Under the pieces are notes generated by a model that had not been told where the DNA came from, ran no database searches, and saw nothing but the letters and a program-made list of their open reading frames with translations. Of a stretch of 64,000 nucleotides of DNA, positions 12,701 through 24,700 are shown in pieces. Origin of the DNA: Dipteris shenzhenensis (taxonomy: Eukaryota; Polypodiophyta; Polypodiopsida; Gleicheniales); the NCBI GenBank assembly GCA_047967505.1, contig CM106540.1; one strand, 5' to 3'. The stretch's first letter is position 1, and the number at the start of each line of letters is the position of its first letter. A program made the translations under genes and the position numbers.

Positions 12701-15700
12701 CATAATTACTCCTGAGGGGGTAGAAATGGATCCAAAGAAAGTGGCTGCGATACTAACTTGGCCTATCCCTCAGACTTTGACCGCTTTGCGATCATTCTTA
12801 GGATTTGTCCAATTTTATCGAAGGCATATCAAAGGATATTCCGAAATAGTATCGCCATTGACTAATCTGACCTCACATAAAGTACCTTTTATATAGGGAC
12901 AGAATCAACAGGAGAGTTTTAACACCATAAAACAAGCCATGGTCTCAGGACCGGTGTTAAAAATAGTTGATCCCCAGAAACCGTTTTTCCTTGAAACCGA
13001 TGCAAGTGGCATCGCGGTAGGAGCAGTTCTCCTCCAAGAGGGAAGGCCAGTAGCCTTGGAAAGCAAGAAGCTTTCTCCCTCTCCGCAAAATTGGCCAACT
13101 CATGAATTAGAGTTGTGTGCTGTTGTCCATGCTCTGAAAACATGAAGACATTATTTGTATGGGTCAAAGTTTTATGTTGATGTCGATCATGATACTCTGA
13201 AACATTCTTGTAAACAACTTGACTTGAGAGGCCACCAAGCTAGGTGGGCAGAACTCATGCAGGAGTTTAACTTAACGATTCGGTACCGAAGAGGAAACGT
13301 AATAAAGTTATTGATGCGTTGTCACGCATCATGCATAATATGAGTTTCATGGTAATAGAGAGTGCTCTAATGACCGAGATTAGAGAAACTCAGAAAGTGG
13401 CAAGTTCATCCAGAGCCTTTAGCCTAAGGCTCATGTATTTAAACCTGGGAAAAAGGGTAACCTGGCATCCAGAAAAGGCCAAACTTATGCAAGATATATC
13501 ATAAGAGATGGTATGCTGAAAAGAAATGGCAAGGTAGTAGTACCTAATCAGAATGATCTCAGGCAGAGAGTCATTCAACAATACCATGATAGCCCATGTG
13601 CGGGACATCTAGGAGTCGAGAAAACATATGATCTCGTGAAGCGAGATTTCTTTTGGCCAAAAATAAAAAAACATATTCATGAATATGTGACACGTTGTTT
13701 TTCGTGTCAGGTAAGTAAGGCAGAGCGGGTGAAGCCACCCGGACTTTTACAACCTTTGGAAATACCGCTAGGTAGGTGGGAGAGCATTTCCATGGACTTT
13801 ATTATAGGTTTGCCTACGACACAAGGTGGATATGATTCTATCCTTGTGGTAGTTGATTGTCTTACCAAGATGGCTCACTTCATTCCAACTAGAGAGTCTG
13901 TTAGTGCCCCGCATGTGGCGGATTTGTTTATTAAACATATATTTCGTTTGCATGGATTACCCAAATCCACAGTGTCAGACATGGATGTCAAATTTACCAG
14001 TCATTTTTGGACTGCAGTGTTTGAGACACTAAGAACTAAGTTGGGAATGAGTAGTGGGGATCATCCAAAAACGGATGGTCAAACGGAAAGAATCAACCAA
14101 ATTTTAGAGGATATGCTTAGAGCATGTGTGTCATTGAGGCAACATACATGGGACAAGTGGTTGCCATTGTTAGAATTTGCCTACAATGATAGAAAACATT
14201 CCTCTATAGGGTTCAGTCAGTTTGAGCTGAACTATGTTATAGACCAACGAATCCAACTACAGTTGGAGTACCTCAAAAAGTGCCTAGTGCCGCGAACTTT
14301 GTGGTTCAAATGCGGGAGATGCTAGCACTTGCGAGAGCTAACATCCGCCAAGATATGGATACAGCTAAGGCGTATGCGTATGAAAACAGATCCGTTAGAG
14401 AATTTAAGGAAGGAGAAAAAGTTTTTCTCAGAGTTCCTTCGCACTTAAAGTCTTTGACTGCAGGAGAGGGTGCTAAGTTATCACCCCGATATTGTCAGCC
14501 GTGGTTAATTCTAAAAAGAATAGGCAAGGTGGCCTATAAATTAGAATTACCACAAGGTTGTAAGGTGCACCCAGTGTTTCATGTTTCTTGTTTAAAGAAA
14601 ATTTTGCATACAGGTGACTTACTAAGCGAGGGTGTTGTTTTGTTTTAGGACATAGAGGATAATGCAGGACGCAAACCAACAAGAATCCTGGACCGAGGAA
14701 CAATGCAAGTACGCAATTGGAAGATACCCACGGTGTTGGTTGCATGGCATGGTTTACCTCTATCAGAAGCTACCTCGGAATCCGTATACTAGTTGCGGAG
14801 AGTGTTTCCAGACTTTATCATCGAGGACGCTGATGCCTGAAGAGGGAAGAAATGTTACGCTCAAGTTGAGGCAACATGACCTTGGAAGGGTTAGTCAACA
14901 TTTTCCTTTAAAGAATCAATGTTTGTATTATATTTCTTTGGGCTTCACGTAAATGATAAGAAAGGAATCAAGGTCAAGGTCCTTGGTAAGGGTGACATGG
15001 CACAAGACTAGGTGGATCTAAGGCTAAGGGGTCTAAATGCATTAAATGTGCCAAGGGGCAAATATTTTCATTGATATCCCAATTTGCAAGCTTGAGTCTT
15101 CACGTTGTTGACGATTCTGAGGTCTTGCTATCACAGGTTGGCTGGAAGGAAATTCTGTGTGCCTGCCGTGTGATAGATTGTTAAACTGATGATGTGAAAT
15201 GAGTTAAAGATAGTGATCGTCATACCCCGCCTCCACCCTGAGTAGCCATGCCATCTTCCCCCTCCTCTTCTCCCCCTACCCACCCACCCCCTCCTCCGCC
15301 AACAACTCCCGTGACCTCAACAGCGCATCCTATGAGACATTGGCTTGCAAACATAGATCCGCACGACAGTTTTCTTGGTCCAAGATTGTGGATAGGATGA
15401 CTAGGCAATTTTTTCAGACTATAGGCCCATGGTCAACAGGAAGCCAACTACAACATCTACGAGATGAGACTGGCTAAATCTGCCCTAGGGACCTTTAGAG
15501 CATGAGTAGTGTCACCTCGTGCATAAGTAGGCAGCTGGGTGCCCACTCCTTCAATGTCACCTCGTGCATCAATAGGCAAGTGGGTGCCCCATGAGGAGCT
15601 CTTGGAAGCCCTTGAGGCCCTCCCATCGCACAAGTGCCCAAGTGAGGATGGCATGACACCGTCCTTCAATTGCTTCTAGGATTGCATTCGTGCTCCCTTG

Positions 15701-18700
15701 CGGTTGGTCTTCCAGGAGATCTTAGACTCAGGATTTCTCCCTCCATTCGCTCAATCAAGATTGAATTTGTTTGATTTGGAAAGGGGGAGACCTTTCAGAT
15801 ATCCAACAATGGCACCCGGTTACCTTTCAAGACACCGCCTACAAGATCTAAGCTAATGTCTTGAGTTTGCGGTTGCGCACCCACCTCACTAATATTATTC
15901 AGGATACTCAAACAGGCAATGTTCAAGAACACGGCATCTTAGACAACATCTTCACCTTTTGGGAGGCAGCGAATTGGTCCCATGAGGGGTTTTAGCCTAT
16001 CAAGGAGGAGTGACGTGACTCTTTGTTTGCAAATGATACAACCCTTTTTGTGGAGGGTATGGTAGAGACTTTAGAAATAATTAGCAATCGGTGACTCTGA
16101 ATCTGGTGAGGGCAGGCGCCGTCAAGGTGAAGAGGTTTCACTGGGTTCCTCCCTCCTCTGTAATATGTGGGAGGTATCTCATCATATGACAAGTGCTACC
16201 CTCACTCCAATAGTTTGCCTCCCAAAATCAAATAGAGAGTACAGATGTCTATGGAACTCATGTGAGCCCTTTGGGTCTCTGCTACGCCTTGTCCCCTGCT
16301 GCCCTTGGCTTGGGTCACCGAGAGGGAAAGTCTATGATTGTCCTCGGGCTGGGCTCCGACGGACCCTCCTTCGCTCTCCTTTGCACTTGCATGAGCCGAT
16401 CTCTTTGTCACTAGTCTCGAGGAGGAAAATTGTGATGCATTGATCACGATGGGCCAAGAAATCTTTGAGTGGGCTAAAAACCGCTCTTGAATAGATAATG
16501 GGGTTCCATCCATAGATCTACTAGTACACAAGGCATCCAAATGCAAAGAGCTCCTCTATCTCAATCTCCTGCATATTACGTAAAGTGCAGTTCCGTCTCT
16601 TGCGTGGAGTGCCTTTTGTCCATCCTATCTCAATACATTGCTGATGAAAAGATATTCGGAACTGCACAATCAAGATCCTCAGTGCATGTAGAAGATGGAT
16701 CAAAGTATAGCTCAGTGGTTCAATAAACCCCTCCTCCGAGATCAACAGGCAATGATCTCTGTAGAAGCTGAGTTTGAAAATAAGCTCATGAGGTGCTAGC
16801 CAAGTCCTAGCTGTAATAGATCCTTCCTGATGACCTAGTTCACCTCATGATAGGTGAACGGAGTGGATGGAGCCTCAAGGCTATAGTTAAACCATGGCAG
16901 TCTGTCCATAAGGAGTCCTAGGTATGCAAACCATCTGTGTGTCTAAGCATACAAACTCCTCTGCCTGCCTTTGCCTCTAATGCAATAGATGAGATCAAGG
17001 CCAGCCATGGTAAGCTGCATTGTTCGGATGTCCTGGTGCCAAAGTTCCCGACTCTATGCAGATATGTGACCAACTGAAAGGCTGCATCAAGAGAGGAACC
17101 AAACTTTGCTAACAGGATATGATGTGGAACCGATGGCTTGCTACGGATCATCGGAGCAAGAAGTAGAACATGTAGTCTCTCTACACGGGACCAGTCTGCC
17201 CAAAAACCTTGCCTGTCCCACAACTCTGAATCCCTCACAAAGGAGATACGTGACTATACCACATCCAAGGCATTTCCATATTACGCTTTTCCAATATGCA
17301 AAGGCTGTTGGGTTGATGTGAACCATCCTTTGCATAAATGCGCATTGCGTAATGAGCTGTGATGTGGAACATGGATAGGTAGTAGACACGGTGTCCTTCA
17401 ACAATTTGATCACAAAGTGCTAAAGAATGGATCTAATATAATATATTGCCTTTGTGCTTTTTGAAGCTTACTCATTTCCATCATGACTTGAAGCTGAAAC
17501 AGAAAGCAAGTTCTTTCTAAGACCTGGCACGTGTTAGAATTGCTCAGTTTGGTGTCAGTATTGGAACCACTAGTGATTTTTTAATTCTAGTGTTAGGTCA
17601 AGGGCAGCTTATGGCAGGATGTTCCACCCATGGCACTGTCACAGCATCAAGGGTAATATATCTACTTGTATAGTCTAGTTTTTCCCTTTCTGTATTAAAT
17701 GCCACATGGTCATTAGCGGTTGGTTGCAAGTTGGTTGCTTCAGTTCTTTGTAAAGGTCAAGTCTTCAACTTTAACTTTGCTCCTTTTTCTGTATGGTCCC
17801 TTTTTTGCACATTCTGAATTCCATTGTCTTTGGCTCCTTTTCTATTTTGGGTCATCACCTTCCTTTAGGAGAAAAACAAAAGAAAAAGAAAAAAGGGCAA
17901 TGCTCTTGTGCATCTTGTGCCCACTTTAAAGTATGATGCAAGCCCCACTTAAAGTTATAGGTGCCTCTCTTTGTCTATTAAATAAGCTGCCTTTTAATAA
18001 AGAGGAAGGATACATATACACAAAAGAAGCAATGGTAAATCTGAAAGAGAGAGATTGTCATACCTGATAATAGCAAGTTTCAAAATGAAGGTTTGGATAA
18101 TATGCCCTTGGAAGACATCCCCACAATCTACCAAAGAGAGTGTCTCCTCCAATTAAATTCAAAGCTCCTGCTATAAGCTCCCCTTGCTCCTCTACCATGA
18201 TAAGTAAAATGCGATCTGCCATGCGAGAACCTAACATGTGAAAGAAGTCTTTCGTCAAGTATGCCTGGCCCCACCTGCACATAATTAAGATAGACTATGT
18301 TATATAGTATACTATACTAGGAAAACAAAGGGTAGATACTATAAAACCAAAAGAAGGAAAATAAACAAGAACACTTTCAACAACAAAGGGGCAAGCAGTC
18401 ACAGCTTGAATGAAGTGAAAATGAGTGTGTTAGGCTTTAGTCGAGATTTAGTCGAGATAGCATGACCTTGTGACGGTCAATCAACATTATCCTTTAGAAG
18501 ACTAATATTTATATAGCACTTTGAGTTGCGCTTTATGTATATGGGCAAAAGGTTATAATGCCAAGGTCATCAGTGAGGGTGCTAGCACTGACTAGATAGA
18601 TCTAAGGCCAAAGGCCTTGGTGCATCTAGTTGTGAAATGTTGCCTAGGGGAAAGTGGATTAAAGTGTCTCCCAAGGAGGAGGTAAAAAAGGTTCATCAAA

Positions 18701-21700
18701 GGTAGGACTTAAAAACGGGACATGTGGTGTCTAAATCTCTCTAGGGAACTGGAGCTTACCAGCTGAAAGAAGAAACGAAAGATTGTATTGTGTCATCGAG
18801 TTTTCGGCTGTAAAGGCTGGTAGAGCCCGACATTACTTCAATTGAAAAGTCCTCACCTTGAGATGAGTATAAGTATCTTCGATAGAAGAATTTATCAGTA
18901 ACCGAATACACAAATAAGTTTAGGAAAATAGTCATGAAAATATTTGAACTCTAACTTTAAATCTATCAAAAAAAAAAACGGGAGGAGCTCCCGTCTGCAG
19001 CTGCCCGCCACCACCCTGTCGCCATCAACCAGCCCATCGCCATTAGCCTGCCTGTCTGGCCGCGCCCCTTGCCCCTTGCCCTTCAGGTCGCCCCCTCCAG
19101 GCCGCCTTCAGGTCGCCAGCCAGGCCGCCGCCTCCAGGTCGGCAGCCAGGCGCCGGCCAGGTCGCCAGCCCGACGCCGCCATTCAGGCTGTTGCTGCTGT
19201 CCGCCCCTTTCCTTTTGTGCTTCAAGCTGGGCTGCATCAGGGCCCTCTCCGGGGCTGTTGCTGCTCGTGGTTCCAAGGCATTGGCCGAGTTTCTGCTTCA
19301 GCATTGAACGGACTGTTTTCAGGCTTGGGTTTGATCCTCATTTTGCTATCCCACGCAGGCTGAAGTTTGGGGCATTCAACCAAGTTCTTGGGATTGGCTA
19401 GTGGTTGGTTGTGAGTTCTTGGTAAGTAATTTCTGCAGAGGTAGCTCCTCCCCTCAGGACAGCGCAAGCTGAGACAATGGAGGGCACTAATGCCACTCCC
19501 GTCGCCGAACCTGAGGAGATTGAAGTCACAGTTTCTTTTCCTCCCGACATTGTGCAGATGATTGAGGCAGTAGAGGAGGGTTTTCGTTTGACGCATATCA
19601 TTGGCTTTCTACCCGGTAGAGGCCAACAGTTACGTGATTGGGTGTACACCAACATGGCCTCATTGGGTGTTCCAGTTACGGTTTTCCGATTGCTTGGCAG
19701 AGGGTACTTTTCTTTTGGCCTTCAGTCTGCAGAGCAGGATCAAAGAGTACTTATGAGCTCTCCGATTCAGTTTCAGAGTAGAGTCATCCATTTGTGGCCT
19801 TGGCGGAAGCACTTCAGTACTACTTCCCCGGGACCGCGCCAGGTCTCTTTTTGGATGCTTTTCCCTGGACTTCCTAATGAGGTCAGCTCTTGTCGCAAAG
19901 CTGTGGAGCATATGGTAGTGTGGCAGGTACAGTCATCCCATCAGGTGCTAGACTTTCCTATGCTCAGTCACTTGCTAGTACACGTGTTACGAGGGTCAGA
20001 CTCACTTCAGAGTTCCCCCCTCCTCGACCTTTGCCTACTTTGATTTCGTACTCCACGGGAGATGGGGTCCAGATTCAACAGAGGGTTTTGTACGAGGGTC
20101 TTCCTGATCAATGTCTTTTCTGTCGGAAGAGAGGTCACTTTATTAGGGATTGCCCCAATCGTCGGCCTCATTCAGGGACTCCGGATCCATCTCATCCTAC
20201 GGGTGACCCAGAGCCTACAGTTCAGCCCTCAGGGGTCCCTGAGCTTGCTTCGACTCTTTCTGCAGAGAGAGAGGAGACTCCTCCGGGAGAGTCTCCACTG
20301 GACTCAAAGGACTTGGAGGTGCCCCCAGTGGTATAGCTTTCACAAAGAGCTCGGAGGAGACGGAGACAGAGGGAGAGCCAGCAGCACGAGCAGCCCCAAG
20401 TACGAGCTCAGAGATGGCAAAGAGTTGAGACACATGTGCAGGAGACCCCAGAAAGGGGAGATGTAGAGGACCATACGCAGGCAGGTCATGACACTGTGCA
20501 GGAGACGGTAGCCCAGGGGGTTGAGACACTTGTGCAGGAGACCCCGGAAAGGGGAGATGCGGAGGACCATCCACAGGTAGGTCACGACACTGTGCAGGAG
20601 ACTGTAGCTAAGGACTTGACGACTCTTGATACTACTACCCTGGAGGTTCAGTTACTTGTTTCTGAGACAGTTATCCAGCAAGAGATTGCTCAGGCTGCTG
20701 TTACTGTGATGGATGCCTCTTCCCAGCAGTCGATTGAGAGAGTGGTATTTCACGACACAGGTCAGAGTCAGAGCCTGTTTCAGGATCTCATGCACTTGTA
20801 CGAGGTTCCCTCGAGACCTCTTTCTCTTCCCCGTCGCACAGTACCTTCCTTTGTTGCTATGCGAAGTGTCCTTTTAGACACCCCTCCCAGTACAGCCTCG
20901 TCCTCGCAGCTTTTCACTCCTGGTTTATCCAAATCTTTTGCGAGTGCGGTCACATATTTCGCTCAGTACCCAGACAGGCATGAGGATTGGGAGATCCTAG
21001 CAGATGAGATCGAGCGAGATTATCAGTCACCCACGCTGATGTAACACACTAACTTCTAACTACAGACAAATCACGGGAGAAGCACCACTATTGTTCCACC
21101 CAGCTAACCTTGCTGAAATGTGAGAGCCAATTGAGAATTCCAAAAAAAACATACGTGAGAGCTCATTCTCATCTCTCTCTAGCTTCAACAAGCCCCATCT
21201 CCCTAGATGGATCTAGATGCCACATGTCATCATTATAGGGCCTTACTAATGCAGCATTTCACCCCTCTCTTGGGATGCTTTAGTTTCCTTTGCCCCTAGG
21301 CACATTTATTGCATTAGACCCTTAGCCTTAGATCCACCTAGTCTGGTGCTATCAACCCTCACCTAGGACCTTGACATTAATTCCCTCCCGATCATTTACA
21401 TGAAGCGCAAATAAATATATTACAAATATAGATCCTTTAAGGAAAATGTCGACTGATTCTTCCGAGGTCATGCTACCTCGGCTAGAGCATAACATTCCTT
21501 CCCTCTTCAGATATCAGCATCCTCGATGATAAAGTCTGGGAACACTCTCAACAACTGGTACACGGATTCCCAGGTAGCTTCGGATAGAGGCTGACCATGC
21601 CATGCAACCAACACCGTGGGTATCTTCCGATTTCGTATTTGCATTGTTCCTCGGTCCAGGATTCTTGTTGGTTTGCGCCTCACATTATCCTCTATCTCCT

Positions 21701-24700
21701 AAAACAAAACCACACCTTAGATTAGTGAGTCACCTGTATGTAAAAATTTCTTTAAGCGCGAAACATGAAAAACCGGGTGCACCTTACACCCCTGTGGTAA
21801 TTCTAATTTATAGGCTACCTTGCCTATTCTTCTTAGAATTAACCACGGCCTACAGTATCGAGGTGATAACTTAGCACACTCTCTTGAAGTTAACGACTTC
21901 GAGTGCAAAGGAACTCTGAGAAAAACTTTTTCTCCTTCCTTAAATACTCTTATAGACCGGTTTTCATCCGCATACACCTTGGCTCTATCCATAGCCTGGC
22001 GGATATTACCTCTCACAAGTGCTAGCATCTCCCGCATTTGAACCACAAAGTTTGCGGCACGAGGCACTTTCTGAGGTACTCCAACTATAGTTGGATTTGC
22101 TGGTCTATAACCATAGTTCAGCTCAAACGGACTGAACCCTGTAGAGGAATGTTTTCTATCATTGTAGGCAAACTCTAACAATGGCAACCACTTGTCCCAT
22201 GTATGTTGCCTCAATGACACATATGCCCTCACCATATCCTCTAAAGTCTGATTGACTCTCTCCGTCTGACCATCCGTCTCAGGATGATCCCCACTACTCA
22301 TTTCCAACTCAGTCCTTAGTGACTCAAATACCGCTATCCAAAAATGACCGGTAAATCCGACATCTCTGTCTGACACTATGGATCTAGGCAATCCATGCAG
22401 ACGAAATATATGTCTAATAAACAAATCCGCTACTTGCGGGGCACTAACAGACTCTCTAGTCGGAATGAAGTGAGCCATCTTGGTTAGACGATCAACCACC
22501 ACAAGGACTGAATCATACCCTCCTTGTGTTGTAGGCAGCCCTACAATAAAGTCCATGGAAATGCTCTCCCACTTAATTAGTGGTACTTCCAAGGGCTGTA
22601 AAAGTCCGGGTGGCTTCACCCGCTCGGCCTTACTTACCTGACACGAGAAACACCGTGTCACATATTCATGACTATGCTTTTTCATCTTTGGCCAAAAGAA
22701 ATCTCGCTTCACGAGATCATATGTCTTCTCGACCCCTGGGTGTCCCGCACATGGGCTATCATGGCACTGTCGAATGACTCTCTGCCTAAGATCATTCTGA
22801 CTAGGTACTACAACCTTGCGATTTCTTTTCAGCGTACCATCCCTTACGGTATATCTTGCATAAGTTTGGCCTTTTCTGGATGCTAGGTCATCCTTTTCAT
22901 TTTCCCCGGGTTTTAACACATGAGCTTTAGGCCATAAGCTCTGGACAAACTCGTCCACCTTTTGAGTTTCTCTGATCTCAGTCATTAGAGCACTCTCTAA
23001 TACCGTAAAACTCATATTGTGCATAATGCGAGACAACGCATCAGCAACCTTATTATCCTTCCCTCTTCGGTACCGAATCGTTAAATTAGACTCCTGCATG
23101 AGCTCTGTCCACCTAGCTTGGCGGCCCCTCAAGTCAGGCTGTTTACAAAAATGTTTCAGAGTATCATGATCCACATCCACATAAAACTCTGAACCATACA
23201 AATAATACCTCCATGTTTTCAAAGCATGGATAACCGCATACAACTCTAATTCATGAGTTGGCCAATTCCTTTGAGAGGGAGAAAGCTTCTTGCTTTCAAA
23301 GGCTACTGGCCTTTCCTCTTGAAGGAGAACTGCTTCTACTGAATGCCACTTGCATCGGTTTCCAGGAACAACGGTTTCTGGGGATCAACTATTTTTAACA
23401 CCGGTCCAGCGACCACAGCTTGTTTTACGGTGTTAAAACTTTCTTGTTGATTTTGTCCCCATATAAAAGGTACTTTATCCGAGGTCAGATTAGTCAATGG
23501 TGATACTATTTCGGAATATCCTTTGATATGCCTTCTATAAAATTCGACAAATCCCAAGAATGATCGCAACGCGGTCAGACTCTGAGGGATTCGCCAAGTT
23601 AGTATCGCACCCACTTTCTTCGGATCCATTTCTCCCCCCTCTGGAGTAATTATGAATCCTAAATATTCAAGCCTAACCATTCAGAGTATAGTTTTCTTTT
23701 TATTTACATAAAGACTGGCTTTCCTCAAAGTACTGAACACTATTCTCAGGTGTTCACGATGCTCAGTAATACTTTTACTGAACACTAGAATATCGTCAAT
23801 AAAATGTACTACAAACTTTCCGATATACAGCCGTACTAAATCGTTCATAAGCATGAAGAATGTCGCTGGAGCATTGGTAAGTCCAAAGGGCATTACCAAA
23901 AACTCATAATGACCAAACCTGCTTCTGAAAGCGGTTTTATGCACATCCTCGGCTCTAATCCGGATCTGATGGTAGCCACACTTAAGATCTATCTTGCTGA
24001 AAATCACGGCTCCATGTAATGCATCTAGCAAATCATCAATCCGAGCCATCGGATACCTGTGCTTAACAGTGATATTATTCAATGCTCTGTAATCTATACA
24101 GAGGCGAAATGTATCATCCTTTTTCTTCTTTAATATCACTGGCGAAGCAAAAGGGTATCATCCTTTTTCTTCTTTAATATCACTGGCGAAGCAAAAGGTG
24201 AGAAACTTGGTTGAATCTATCCCAACTTGAGGTATTCTTCCAGTTGTCTACGCACCTCCGCCTCTTTAGTAAAACTCATTCTATGGGGAGGTCTATTTAC
24301 AGATTCTACCCCCGGAATCAGTTCAATCTTATGCTGAACATTCCGCACTGGAGGTAACCCATAAGGTAGTTCATCCCTAAAACATTCAGAGAACTCCTCT
24401 GTTATAAGATTAGCCAGCTTGGCCATCTCACCACTTTGCGTAACATCAGTGCTAGCCGAAGAATAATCAACCGGCTCTACCGATGCTGTGCAAAGGAATA
24501 AAAACTCTTCTTGAGCTTTTCGGATTTCCATCACGGAAACCAACGGTCCCTGAGGTATATCTTTCTCACCTCACAAGACATAAAGCACATCATTCATCTT
24601 GAATTGATATACGTGCTTTTTCCAATCAATGGCTGGATTCTTCCTAGAATGCCACGCCACACCCAGGGCTATATCTGCATGAGTAAGCTTGGTCATTTCA

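Larger units (their letters stand above)
8524..15224 (+). mobile_element. Ty3/Gypsy chromovirus element A, full-length but dead
   Basis: A 6.7-kb LTR retrotransposon on the plus strand. LTRs start TGTTACGCTCAAG and end CGTCATA. A 5-bp target duplication CCCCG is present at 8519-8523 and 15225-15229. An initiator-Met-tRNA-type primer site (TGATATCAGAGC) lies at 8992 and a purine tract (GAAGAGGGAAGAAA) directly precedes the 3' LTR. Coding order Gag, protease, RT, RNase H, integrase, chromodomain marks a chromovirus. Many stops and frameshifts break the gag-pol ORF. It is the same family as element B in this window, with related LTRs and about 80-90% similar proteins by eye. Confidence 0.93.
7048..18063 (-). 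other. 11.0-kb host intron holding Gypsy A and LINE fragments
   Basis: The intron lies between exons d and e. From the exon e side it contains about 0.4 kb of ordinary AT-rich DNA, a 1.1-kb C/T-rich tract (7430-8523) broken by Gypsy element A (8524-15224), an L1-type RT fragment (15310-16080), a minus-strand LINE fragment (16490-17210), and then 0.85 kb (17211-18063) in which I see nothing. Elements occur in both orientations. Confidence 0.85.

Noticed and set aside
14612-14648. A 35-nt mini-intron (GTGACT...TTTTAG) that would remove the stop before the chromodomain in Gypsy A and B
   Set aside because: The segment has splice-like ends and a branch-like CTAAT, and is 35 nt in both copies. 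But 35 is not a multiple of three, its removal would put the chromodomain out of frame, and it is below plant minimum intron size.
11259-14650. Endogenous pararetrovirus (caulimovirus-like) origin for the RT-containing regions
   Set aside because: Integrase, LTRs, primer site, polypurine tract and chromodomain are present and no movement-protein region is seen, which fits a Ty3/Gypsy retrotransposon.
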